DNA from: a virus
Strand: one strand, 5' to 3'
Length of the DNA stretch: 39,547 nt
Virus record (IMG/VR): IMGVR_UViG_3300009192_000025
Coordinates: 1-39,547 of that record
A program made the translations under genes and the position numbers. Shown in pieces: positions 24,937 to 31,376 of this stretch (position 1 is the stretch's first letter; each line of letters begins with the position of its first letter). The notes beneath the pieces were generated by a model, which was not told where the DNA came from, made no database searches, and saw nothing but the letters and a program-made list of their open reading frames with translations.

Positions 24937-25299
24937 TCAGTCGCCTGATCTGGCCGCCAGTGCCTCGCTTGCCGTCTTGGCCTGATGGCAGGCCTTGCAG
25001 ATCGCTTCGAGGTTGTCAGCGGCGTCTGTGCCGCCCTGAGCCTTACCCACAATGTGATCAACTTCAGTAGCTGGCGTGATGCGGTTCATGCGCTCGCATG
25101 GCTGGCAGAGGTAGCGATCACGCTTGAGAATCGCGTTTCGCAGTCGCCGCCATGGCCGACCACCTCGGCCTTGCCCACCTCGCTTACTCTTGCCCCAGTT
25201 GATAGCGCGATCGGCATGCGCCTCGCAGTACCCGTGAGAGGCAGTTGTCTTGCCACCACACATGGGTGCCTTGCAGGGTCGCGGTGGTTTGATAGGCAC
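24937..25299 (-). CDS. HNH endonuclease (packaging-associated)
   Basis: 120 aa. HNH core: EVDHIVGKAQGG with His82, DNLEAIC, and CKACHQAK (Cys101/Cys104/His105), plus structural CQPC (65/68) and N-terminal Cys9/14/25. It lies directly upstream of terS/terL. In HK97-like cos phages such an HNH protein works with the terminase to cut cos, so cos packaging is likely here (established for the family; inference for this phage). Confidence 0.93.
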   Translation of the reverse strand: MPIKPPRPCKAPMCGGKTTASHGYCEAHADRAINWGKSKRGGQGRGGRPWRRLRNAILKRDRYLCQPCERMNRITPATEVDHIVGKAQGGTDAADNLEAICKACHQAKTASEALAARSGD

Positions 25300-25406
25300 A
25301 CAAAGCCCTCAACATGTAAGTCGATAGTCAAATTTATTATTATTGATGCAACTAATTTAGTGCACCAAAATTGACATGATGTATCTACAGGAGAAGAAAG
25401 ACCGAG

Positions 25407-25616
25407 ATGACGGCTCCTAGCAGCATCCGCGTGGTCATCAGAGGCAACCAATGGGGCGTGAAGCGAGAGGGAAAAACGCAGTGTATCAGGTGCTTTACAA
25501 CACAATACGATGCGATTGATTACGCCCGCGGCCTCGCGGCCCGACTGGGAACCAAGCTCGTAATTGAAGCGAGAGGCGGAAACATTGTTGATAAACACTC
25601 ATCATTACTACAGTAA
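25407..25616 (+). CDS. DUF2188-family small protein
   Basis: 69 aa. Matches the DUF2188 pattern: 'VVIRGNQWGVKREGK' then 'AIDYARGLAARLGTKLVIEARGGNIVDK'. Function of the family is unknown. AGGAG lies 13 bases upstream of ATG, with a weak promoter candidate TTGATG (25343-25348)/CAAAAT (25366-25371). It is read against the late operon, alone between the HNH and Rz1 genes, with two related genes nearby. Confidence 0.8.
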   Translation: MTAPSSIRVVIRGNQWGVKREGKTQCIRCFTTQYDAIDYARGLAARLGTKLVIEARGGNIVDKHSSLLQ

Positions 25617-25662
25617 GAACTACACATATAGCGAACACGGCTTTCGATAGCAGGAGCCTTTT

Positions 25663-25854
25663 ATGATGCTCGAGCTATATCTCAATCGCTGCTCTGACGG
25701 CTGGGCATTAAGTCGTGAGCTCGAGGATGTACCTCACATTACATTTGAGCAGGAAGACGAATCCCGCGAGTAAGCAAAGACTCTCGCTCATCTCTAGGGC
25801 TACAAGCTCTATGTCATCTACGGCGGAGGGAACGGGCGAGATCGTGTGCTCTAA
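25663..25854 (+). pseudogene. DUF2188-like gene interrupted by two in-frame stop codons
   Basis: ATG at 25663 follows AGGAG (25652-25656). One frame encodes MMLELYLNRCSDGWALSREL... up to TAA at 25771-25773, continues AKTLAHL to TAG at 25795-25797, and then GYKLYVIYGGGNGRDRVL to a final TAA at 25852-25854. The three segments together make a coherent ~61-residue DUF2188-like protein (GWALSRE at the start, 'AKTLAHL-GYKLYVIYGGGNGR' at the end), so two point changes have apparently broken it. If only the first part is made, the product is 36 aa. A recoded or read-through gene is a formal alternative. Confidence 0.65.
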
Positions 25855-25859
25855 CTGAA

Positions 25860-26159
25860 TCACTCATTCGCCACGTCTTCTGGACCATCCGCCAACCGTT
25901 CGAGGATCGAGGCTGTCGCCGTGCGGTCAGCATTGAAGCGCCGGCGCTGGGACTCATAGTCGGCCAGCAGGCTGAGCAGATCACGGTTGGATGTCACTGG
26001 CCGGTCAGGGGCGGGCAGTGAATTAAGCAGGTAGCTCGGCACTTCGGGTGTGCACTGCCACTCAGTGGGCATCACCACTGGCTTGCTCTCGAAGGCGCTG
26101 CAGCCACTCAGCAGCAGCGTCAGGCACAGGCCGGTCAGCCCAACCCCCAGTCGGCGCAT
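25860..26159 (-). CDS. Rz1-like o-spanin lipoprotein (complete copy)
   Basis: 99 aa from ATG 26159 (MRRLGVGLTG), GGAGAG upstream. The lipobox is LLLSGC (Cys20 after lipid cleavage), so it is an outer-membrane lipoprotein. Proline-containing periplasmic part: PTEWQCTPEVPSYLLNSLPAPDRPV. It pairs with Rz to fuse the inner and outer membranes at lysis. Unusually, its 5' part overlaps only a remnant of Rz; the complete Rz gene lies 482 bp away, beside a truncated second copy of Rz1. The C-terminal ~50 residues are helical and charged. Confidence 0.88.
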   Translation of the reverse strand: MRRLGVGLTGLCLTLLLSGCSAFESKPVVMPTEWQCTPEVPSYLLNSLPAPDRPVTSNRDLLSLLADYESQRRRFNADRTATASILERLADGPEDVANE

Positions 26160-26216
26160 CGTCTCTCTCCATCCGGCGTGCAGCTGCCCGGGCAGCCAGA
26201 ATTGAACGGTCATCGA
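26053..26216 (-). repeat. Copy A of the duplicated Rz/Rz1 overlap (~164 bp)
   Basis: About 96% identical to 26535-26698 (offset 482 bp), with a handful of mismatches near 26143-26152 and at the end. In the Rz frame copy A still encodes the Rz C-terminus (DRSILAARAAARRM ... QASGDAH, stop at 26062-26064) but has no start for it, so here Rz is a remnant while Rz1 is complete. Confidence 0.9.
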
Positions 26217-26241
26217 GCGCACCTCACTTCAACAGCGACCC

Positions 26242-26271
26242 CTGATAATACACTTTGGTATTAGATACAAT
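26242..26271 (+). promoter_or_regulatory. Candidate promoter for the DUF2188-like gene between the spanin copies
   Basis: -35-like CTGATA (26242-26247), 18-nt spacer, -10-like TACAAT (26266-26271), about 44 bp before the ATG at 26315. It reads opposite to the late genes. Confidence 0.5.
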
Positions 26272-26314
26272 ATTCAGGCTTCAAGAGGCTTGTTCATTTA
26301 TCTAAGGGCTGCAC

Positions 26315-26497
26315 ATGCCGCATACCATCATGGTGGTCGCCAAATCGGGCGCATGGTTAGTAAAAAGTGATGAGAAGAAGACCGACACTAGGTTATTTAC
26401 CAATCAGAAGAGCGCCATTGAGTTTGCCAGGAGACTCGCCAAAGACAGAAGAGGAGAGCTAGTCATTCAAACCAAGGCCGGTAAGATTGGACTGTAA
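26315..26497 (+). CDS. DUF2188-like small protein inside the spanin duplication
   Basis: 60 aa: 'IMVVAKSGAWLVKSDEKK' followed by 'KSAIEFARRLAKDRRGELVIQTKAGKIGL', the same strand-helix-strand layout as DUF2188 proteins. AAGGGC precedes the ATG. It lies on the strand opposite to all lysis genes, in the ~318 bp that separate the two copies of the Rz/Rz1 overlap, and has its own promoter candidate. It is more AT-rich than the lysis genes. Function unknown. Confidence 0.75.
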   Translation: MPHTIMVVAKSGAWLVKSDEKKTDTRLFTNQKSAIEFARRLAKDRRGELVIQTKAGKIGL

Positions 26498-26527
26498 ATA
26501 GCAAGCCAAACCGGAATGCAACACCCA

Positions 26528-26641
26528 TTACACACACTGCCACTCAGTGGGCATCACCACTGGCTTGCTCTCGAAGGCGCTGCAGCCACTCAGCAGCAGC
26601 GTCAGGCACAGGCCGGTCAGCCCAATCCCCTGTTGGCGCAT
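26528..26641 (-). pseudogene. Truncated Rz1 copy embedded in the Rz gene
   Basis: From ATG 26641 (MRQQGIGLTG, lipobox LLLSGC) the frame matches the complete Rz1 up to PTEWQC, then leaves the duplicated segment and ends at TAA 26528-26530 after 37 residues. It keeps the signal and lipobox but lacks the periplasmic spanin region, so it is probably non-functional, or makes a tiny lipoprotein. Confidence 0.8.
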
Positions 26642-26698
26642 CGTCTCTCTCCATCCGGCGTGCAGCTGCCCGGGCAGCCATGATTGAACGGACATCCA
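26535..26698 (-). repeat. Copy B of the duplicated Rz/Rz1 overlap (~164 bp)
   Basis: Direct-repeat partner of 26053-26216. In this copy Rz is complete and Rz1 is truncated, the reverse of copy A. Confidence 0.9.
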
Positions 26699-26969
26699 GG
26701 GTGCGGCTGGCTTCGCGTGCCTCCAATGCGACGGACAATCGCTTCATCTGATTGCCGTAGTGCAACGCCATCAACTCGAGCCCGCGGTTGACTGCCTTCT
26801 CGGTGGATAGCTCAGCCTTGAGGTCATTGGCTTGCTGCTCGGCCTTGGTCGCCTCATAGGTCTTCATCGCCCCCCAGCCCAGCACCACCGCCATCAGGAT
26901 GACCTCGACCTTCACACCTGATATCAGCTTGCGGCCCCATGCCCACGCGGTCGTGATCAGTGCAGCCAT
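26544..26969 (-). CDS. Rz-like i-spanin
   Basis: 141 aa. N-terminal inner-membrane anchor (residues ~18-36, VKVEVILMAVVLGWGAM), then a long periplasmic coiled coil (EATKAEQQANDLKAELSTEK ... QMKRLSVALEAREASR) as in lambda Rz, ending QASGDAH. It overlaps the holin stop by 13 bp (26957-26969). Its 3' end is in the duplicated segment and overlaps a truncated Rz1. The functional partner is expected to be the complete Rz1 at 25860-26159. Confidence 0.88.
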   Translation of the reverse strand: MAALITTAWAWGRKLISGVKVEVILMAVVLGWGAMKTYEATKAEQQANDLKAELSTEKAVNRGLELMALHYGNQMKRLSVALEAREASRTLDVRSIMAARAAARRMERDDAPTGDWADRPVPDAAAEWLQRLREQASGDAH

Positions 26970-27310
26970 CGTCCCAGCACCTTATCGAAGATGGCGTCAG
27001 ACTTGGCACGCAGCCACTCGACACCGAGGAAAGCGATCGCGGCCCCGATGGCCACGGCCATGTCCTGATCCAAGCCGCCCCAGTCCAGCAGCGGCTTGAG
27101 CGCCAATGTCAGGCCACCCACCAGGGTCGCCTCGAGCAATGATTTGTAGAAGCGGCCACCGGCATGCAGGCCGCGCAGCAGCGCGATCACGAATGACAGT
27201 CCCGCTGCATAGAGGTTGGCTTGATATGGCTGTAGCCACTCCAGCAGCATCTGCCATGTCGATGGGTCGCGGTGTGGCATATCGGCGGGCTCGTGGTCGT
27301 CATCATGCAT
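26957..27310 (-). CDS. Holin, lambda-family type
   Basis: 117 aa, CAGGAGGCCAT before ATG. After a polar N-terminus (HDDDHEPADMPHRDPSTW) there are three hydrophobic segments: NLYAAGLSFVIALLRGL (~51-67), ATLVGGLTLALKPLLDW (~82-98) and MAVAIGAAIAFLGVEWL (~104-120 of the pattern), ending in a basic tail. This matches the lambda-type phage holin family that opens the inner membrane for the endolysin. It is placed between endolysin and Rz. Confidence 0.88.
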   Translation of the reverse strand: MHDDDHEPADMPHRDPSTWQMLLEWLQPYQANLYAAGLSFVIALLRGLHAGGRFYKSLLEATLVGGLTLALKPLLDWGGLDQDMAVAIGAAIAFLGVEWLRAKSDAIFDKVLGRWLH

Positions 27311-27354
27311 ATGGCCTCCTGAGTCGGTAGGCCCTGCGTAGTTCGTCGTTATCG

Positions 27355-27891
27355 TTATACGATGTGGCCGCCAGCACGCACGTACACGCCCAGCAGCTCA
27401 TCGGTATCAAGCTCACGCTGGCCATACCCTGCCCCCGGCAGGCTCGCCCAGATGCGCCGGCAAGCATGGGTGGCCTCAGCGATGCGCCCGTCATACACCA
27501 GTTCCAATGCCCGGCACTGGCGGATCAACTGTTTGGCAGCTTCATCCTGCGAGGCCGGCGAGAAGTCCGGCAAGTGGAAGCGCTTGGCCAGGTCATCCCA
27601 CGTCCCTACCAGGAACTGGTATCGGCCAGCTGCCGTGCTGTGGATGTTGTACGACTTCAGCCATACCGACTGGCGGGGGTGATCATCGAAGCCATCGAAG
27701 GTCTTGCCACCCACCAAAACGTCATAGCCCTCGATCGAGCTGAAACGTGGCGTGCCCTCGGCATAGGCAATGGTGTCCAGGAAGGCCGCCAGATTGCTGG
27801 CGTCATCAGCTGCCGGATCAACAGGCGCGTCAAAGCCCACCAGCTCGACCTCATCGAGCCAGTGCGCGGGGGCATGTGCAGGCATGGGCAT
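27355..27891 (-). CDS. GH104 endolysin (lambda R-type lytic transglycosylase)
   Basis: 178 aa from ATG 27891 (MPMPAHAP); a start at 27939 is possible but weaker. The sequence closely follows lambda R: FLDTIAYAEGT with catalytic Glu45, EGYDVLVGGKTF, DDHPRQSV, HSTAAGRYQFLVGTWDD, DFSPASQDEAAKQLI, IWASLPGAGYGQ. It cleaves peptidoglycan to a 1,6-anhydro product. There is no signal peptide, so release depends on the holin. The N-terminus is ~25 residues longer than in lambda R. First gene of the lysis set. Confidence 0.95.
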   Translation of the reverse strand: MPMPAHAPAHWLDEVELVGFDAPVDPAADDASNLAAFLDTIAYAEGTPRFSSIEGYDVLVGGKTFDGFDDHPRQSVWLKSYNIHSTAAGRYQFLVGTWDDLAKRFHLPDFSPASQDEAAKQLIRQCRALELVYDGRIAEATHACRRIWASLPGAGYGQRELDTDELLGVYVRAGGHIV

Positions 27892-27909
27892 CACCGGGAA
27901 GCAGATACG

Positions 27910-27933
27910 AAAAGCCCCGCCAGATGGCAGGGC
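27910..27933 (-). terminator. Intrinsic terminator just before the endolysin gene
   Basis: On the minus strand GCCCTGCC-ATCT-GGCGGGGC is followed by TTTT (27910-27913 as A4). It stands between the two small unknown genes and the endolysin and resembles the hairpins at 16393-16416 and 28496-28522. Confidence 0.8.
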
Positions 27934-27954
27934 ACGCAAATCACATGGAACACA

Positions 27955-28161
27955 CTACGAATATCGCCTGAGGGAACGACCGTACTTCAGCGCTGCCTTA
28001 GCTAAGTCATGAGTGAGCAGTGTAAATTCACATTCCTCGACGACAACATCCAAGTCTATTCCCATGTCGTCACACGCAATGCATAGAGACTCGCCAAGAG
28101 GCCTTGAATCGCCCCTTTTGGCCATCTCTACATGAGTCACGCAAATGATGTCATCAAGCAT
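27955..28161 (-). CDS. Small acidic protein of unknown function
   Basis: 68 aa from ATG 28161 (MLDDIICVTHVEMAK). The start lies inside the end of the preceding gene (8-base overlap), so the two are coupled. Acidic, with two Cys (CIAC), no membrane segment. Together with its partner it occupies the space between the late promoter and the endolysin; such leading late genes are often non-essential accessory genes. No family recognised. Confidence 0.68.
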   Translation of the reverse strand: MLDDIICVTHVEMAKRGDSRPLGESLCIACDDMGIDLDVVVEECEFTLLTHDLAKAALKYGRSLRRYS

Positions 28162-28408
28162 GGCCGCCCTTAGAGGAAAGAATCCGATTGATATCTCTCG
28201 CTTTCTCCAGCCTGCGCACAAGCTCCTCCTCGTGACAGGCCGAATCTGCTATGTCACTCGTCAGCCCTACGTGTCTATAGCGTTCGAGTAGCTCCGGGAA
28301 GGTGAGCTCGTCCCTGTTTCGCTCTTTATTTAGCAAAGCCCCTAGAACCAGAAGCTCCGAAGGGTCAGCCTTAGCTCTTTCAACGAGTCCAACGTCTATG
28401 TGATTCAT
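28154..28408 (-). CDS. Small helical protein, first gene after the late promoter
   Basis: 84 aa, AGGGGATAGC before ATG. Charged, predicted helical (LVERAKADPSELLVLGALLNKERN, EEELVRRLEKARDINRIL). No family recognised. It is translated with the 68-aa gene that overlaps it by 8 bases, and is separated from the candidate late promoter by a tR'-like terminator. Confidence 0.7.
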   Translation of the reverse strand: MNHIDVGLVERAKADPSELLVLGALLNKERNRDELTFPELLERYRHVGLTSDIADSACHEEELVRRLEKARDINRILSSKGGHA

Positions 28409-28495
28409 GCTATCCCCTGCTCAGAGTGCCCCATCAGCGAGAATGAGCCATATCGGGGGAGAAGAGCCAAGCTATCTATCAACGAGATATAAACC

Positions 28496-28522
28496 AAAAA
28501 GCCCCACCAGATGGCAGGGCTT
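28496..28522 (-). terminator. tR'-like terminator ~40-65 nt after the late promoter
   Basis: On the minus strand AAGCCCTGCC-ATCT-GGTGGGGCTT is followed by TTTTT. The 10-bp stem includes two G-U pairs. It would end a short leader RNA from the promoter at 28569-28597 unless read through, as lambda tR' does. Confidence 0.8.
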
Positions 28523-28568
28523 CGAAATAAACGGTGATCCAGAGACGCAGGAATCACACAGTAACTGA

Positions 28569-28597
28569 ATCGTACCCTCAAACCCTCGATTTTGCAA
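28569..28597 (-). promoter_or_regulatory. Candidate late promoter (PR'-like)
   Basis: On the minus strand: -35 TTGCAA (28592-28597), spacer 17 nt, -10 TACGAT (28569-28574). It lies just after the 185-aa gene and before the tR'-like terminator and lysis genes, exactly where lambda places PR'. Confidence 0.55.
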
Positions 28598-28607
28598 CAT
28601 GTGGTAG

Positions 28608-29165
28608 TCAGGCAGCCATTTCTACTTGAGAAAGCACTATATGTAGTAGTGAATTGCGACCACGAGATGCCGAACATTGCATCGACTTGACTGACTTGAA
28701 CGGCGCCACCTTGACCGCCCCGGTCACCCAGCCCAACCGTGCCAGTATCGCCACCTGCGCCGCCACGGCCTGCGATTGGGTCATCATTCGGGGGGACTGG
28801 CAACCCTGCACCGGCGGAATCGCATAGGCCGCCAGCAGTACCGCCATACGCTGTCGATCACTCAGACGTGACAACAGCGCTGCTGCCATCGTCCGCCACT
28901 GGCTTTCCTGCTGATAGCGCTCTGCCGCCTTGCCGACGTGATCCACCAGGCCCGTGCACTCACCACGCCCTTCCCCCATGCCGCCCACCGATGACACCTG
29001 ATGCCATCCGGCATTCTGATGGCGCAGCCCGGTGCGATACTCGATCTCCTCCTCGAGCAGCTCATCCAGAGCATGCGCCAACGCCTGCTGACGCCTCACG
29101 CTCTCCGGCAGCTTCTCGATCAGGCGGAGTGTCTCCGCCAGCCCCATATCCTCGATCCGCTGCAT
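28608..29165 (-). CDS. Unknown protein in the position of late antiterminator Q
   Basis: 185 aa. No recognised domain. N-terminal half helical and charged (LAETLRLIEKLPESVRRQQALAHAL, EEEIEYRTGLRHQ); middle MAAALLSRLSDRQRMAVLLAAYA; C-terminal half MMTQSQAVAAQVAILARLGWVTGAVKVAPFKS could hold a helix-turn-helix. It is the last gene of the early right operon and is followed within 15 bp by a promoter candidate and a terminator, the lambda Q-PR'-tR' layout. Role as late regulator is inference from context only. Confidence 0.75.
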   Translation of the reverse strand: MQRIEDMGLAETLRLIEKLPESVRRQQALAHALDELLEEEIEYRTGLRHQNAGWHQVSSVGGMGEGRGECTGLVDHVGKAAERYQQESQWRTMAAALLSRLSDRQRMAVLLAAYAIPPVQGCQSPRMMTQSQAVAAQVAILARLGWVTGAVKVAPFKSVKSMQCSASRGRNSLLHIVLSQVEMAA

Positions 29166-29200
29166 GTCCTGCCCTCCTGCTCCGGGTTACTACGTGAGCG

Positions 29201-29737
29201 CTATGCCGTTGCCTTGCGCCACTCACTGCCATGCGGCATCACCTCCGGCTCACCAGCCACCACTGTCTCGGGCCAGCTCGCATAGGCCACCAGCACCGCC
29301 TTGGCCTCATCCACGCCTTTGGCCAGCACCGCCAGATAGCCATTGCCCTCCATCTTCTCAAGCCATTCGCGCTGGCTGGCCGAAAAATCGGCACTGTGAG
29401 GCGGTGCTGCTTTGAACTCGATGTAGAGCCCGTGATACCCACCGCGGGCCGTGGCCACCACCAGATCACTGACACCGGCACGAACGCCCTGGGCCTTGAG
29501 GTCGGCAGCCGTCTTCTTGTTGCGCTTGCCGCCGTTGGGGACGTGATAGGTGACATCCTCTAGCAGCACCCCCACCTGCTCCCCGCGTCGCTGCTCGCCT
29601 TTGAGCCAACGGATCAGCACCTTTTGCTCGTTGCCCTCGCGGTCGATGCGTGGCGCCGACTTGCGGGCTTGGCCGGCGGTACGATTCGGCGACTTGCGGG
29701 CCGCCACCTTGGCGGAAGGATGTGTTGCCCAGCTCAT
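29201..29737 (-). CDS. VRR-NUC domain nuclease
   Basis: 178 aa. After a basic ~35-residue N-terminus comes a VRR-NUC fold: HVPNGGKR (66-72), ADLKAQGVRAGVSDLVVA with Asp91, and GGYHGLYIEFKA with Glu107/Lys109 as the PD-(D/E)xK active site. Phage VRR-NUC proteins act on branched DNA in recombination or packaging; here it takes the place of the nin-region resolvase. ATGA overlap with the upstream gene. Confidence 0.93.
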   Translation of the reverse strand: MSWATHPSAKVAARKSPNRTAGQARKSAPRIDREGNEQKVLIRWLKGEQRRGEQVGVLLEDVTYHVPNGGKRNKKTAADLKAQGVRAGVSDLVVATARGGYHGLYIEFKAAPPHSADFSASQREWLEKMEGNGYLAVLAKGVDEAKAVLVAYASWPETVVAGEPEVMPHGSEWRKATA

Positions 29738-30021
29738 TCAGATCTCCTTTGCGCCGACTGCCAACGTCGAAAGTTGACAATGATTCGTGGCAGCATCTGG
29801 CCAGATCGCTTGCTCTTGTCCATCTCGGCCAAGGACGAAACACCACACGCCTTGCAGAGGAAATCCACGCCATCCTCATACTGATGAGTCCCATCCGGGA
29901 TGGTGTTCTCATCAAGCTTGTAGCGATGCCGTTTGGCGTGATCGAGAAACAACAAAAACCCCTCAGCAGCCAACAGCATCTCGGCCATCTGGGCATACTT
30001 GCCCTTTGTGATTGCCATCAT
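29734..30021 (-). CDS. Nin-region protein of unknown function
   Basis: 95 aa from ATG 30021, whose ATG overlaps the previous stop by four bases and has GGAGCAGG upstream; a start at 30033 is possible. Contains MLLAAEGFLLFLDHAKRHRY and DGVDFLCKACGV with one CxxC pair, ends basic. No family recognised. Coupled to the VRR-NUC gene by ATGA. Confidence 0.72.
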   Translation of the reverse strand: MMAITKGKYAQMAEMLLAAEGFLLFLDHAKRHRYKLDENTIPDGTHQYEDGVDFLCKACGVSSLAEMDKSKRSGQMLPRIIVNFRRWQSAQRRSE

Positions 30022-30203
30022 CCTGCTCCCCATATCCGACCACCCTTGGCGTTGTAGTGTGGCCTACCTAGGGCAATGCAGCGCTTGCACGTCCCCAGGC
30101 ACCCCGCCAGCTGATGGACGGCCACGCGCCTACCACAGGCAAAGCAGCGGCGCAGGGCTGAGCGATTCGGCCGCTTGAAGCTACCAGCGGGGCGATAGCT
30201 CAC
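30018..30203 (-). CDS. Small four-cysteine zinc-finger protein
   Basis: 61 aa, very basic. CFAC (20-23) and CLGTCKRC form a likely zinc-binding treble (Cys20, Cys23, Cys39, Cys42 approximately). Overlaps the neighbours by four bases (30200-30203) and four bases (30018-30021). Resembles in size and place the small zinc proteins of lambdoid nin regions; no firm family. Confidence 0.75.
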   Translation of the reverse strand: MSYRPAGSFKRPNRSALRRCFACGRRVAVHQLAGCLGTCKRCIALGRPHYNAKGGRIWGAG

Positions 30204-30556
30204 TGCAACACCCCCAACATATCCGGCTGACGTTTTACCGGTGCCAGGCGGATCAGGCGGTATTCATGCGCAGCACTGTCTCCACGTCGGCGGCTCTCCA
30301 CGATCAATCCATGCTGGCGTCGTAGATCTCGTAGGCGGGCACTGATGGCTGCCTCACTATCCAGTCGATCGAAGCGCTTGCGGATCTCGGCAGCCAGCTC
30401 ATGCAGCATCAGCCACGAGCGCGATTCACTGAGTGCCAGATAGGTACGGCCCAGCTGACAAGCTGGATTGTCCAGCGTCGCACGTCGTGGCCGTGGGGGT
30501 CTGCCAATGCTGGCACCGGTAGTGGTTATGAGTGCCTGATGTTCATGGTTATCCAT
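30200..30556 (-). CDS. Winged-helix DNA-binding protein (predicted)
   Basis: 118 aa. Residues ~40-105 read as a winged helix: WLMLHELAAEIRKRFDRLDSEAAISARLRDLRRQHGLIVESRRR, with RLIRL as the wing-side strand. The N-terminus (GRPPRPRRATLDN) is basic. It lies straight after the P-like gene with an 8-base overlap. Could regulate early genes or assist replication; the target is unknown. Confidence 0.78.
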   Translation of the reverse strand: MDNHEHQALITTTGASIGRPPRPRRATLDNPACQLGRTYLALSESRSWLMLHELAAEIRKRFDRLDSEAAISARLRDLRRQHGLIVESRRRGDSAAHEYRLIRLAPVKRQPDMLGVLQ

Positions 30557-31376
30557 GTGCTAACCCTCCCCGCATCATCTTCAGTGCCTGGGCAGGTGTA
30601 ATGCCTGCCAGTTCACCCGCTGTTTTACGGGCCTTCTCCTCCCCCGCCATGGCGGCACGTTCTGCCGGCGACAGCTGGCCGTCATGTCCAATCGCCGCTT
30701 GCGGCTTGAGGTCATCACCCCGGGCGTATCGCTCCACCACCTGCTGGTAGTACACGCGGAAGGCCCGTTCATGCTTGTCCATGCGCTGATAGCTGGCCGA
30801 GGCCATGCCGTGAAGATCCATGTGCTCACCCGCAGCGGCGATGGCCTCATGCGGGTACGGCTTTCCGGTGAAGGCGTGGTCCTGCAATGCCTGCCAGGCG
30901 GTATCGAAGTCCGGCAGGCCCAGCCCCTCGGGAGTCATCTGGCATAGCTCGGCGAACTGCATGGCGCTGTCAGGCGGGAAGGCGTTGCCACGCTGTTGAA
31001 GTGACTTGGCCGTGCGGGCTTTCTCGGCCTGCAAGCCACAGCGCAGGTGCTGGGCGCTCAGGTGGCTCAGGGCCGCCAGCCACTCGCCTTCCACGTCACA
31101 GCTCACCCACTGGCCATTCTCTTCAGTGCCCCAGCCCATCTCACGGCAGCGACGGTGCCAATGGGCGCCGTGCAACTGGGCCAAGCGATCGAACAAGGCA
31201 TCCACCGCCTTCTGGCTCACCCGTGGCAGGTCATCACATCCACTTGCCATCGATGACATCGCCGGACGGCGGCTGGCCTTCGGCTTGTTCACGGCGGCGC
31301 TGCTCAATGAGTGCACGCCCTTCAGCGGCTGAGAGTTTCGAGTTACGGATTGGACCAGTTGAGCGACGGCTTCCAT
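30549..31376 (-). CDS. Lambda P-like replication protein (helicase loader)
   Basis: 275 aa. I chose ATG 31376 (MEAVAQLVQSV) because it has GGAGGT at ideal spacing, although it lies 143 bp inside the O-like gene; ATGs at 31259 and 31250 would shorten the overlap but lack a site. P-like features: VDALFDRLAQLHGAHW, AFPPDSAMQFAELC (compare lambda P FLPSPGQFVAWC), and the C-terminal AERAAMAGEEKARKTAGEL. It would recruit host DnaB to the O-bound origin. Confidence 0.82.
   Translation of the reverse strand: MEAVAQLVQSVTRNSQPLKGVHSLSSAAVNKPKASRRPAMSSMASGCDDLPRVSQKAVDALFDRLAQLHGAHWHRRCREMGWGTEENGQWVSCDVEGEWLAALSHLSAQHLRCGLQAEKARTAKSLQQRGNAFPPDSAMQFAELCQMTPEGLGLPDFDTAWQALQDHAFTGKPYPHEAIAAAGEHMDLHGMASASYQRMDKHERAFRVYYQQVVERYARGDDLKPQAAIGHDGQLSPAERAAMAGEEKARKTAGELAGITPAQALKMMRGGLAHG

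Noticed and set aside
28405-28803. 132-aa minus-strand frame overlapping the late promoter region
   Set aside because: It overlaps the 185-aa gene in another frame and runs through the candidate promoter and terminator; no protein-like pattern.
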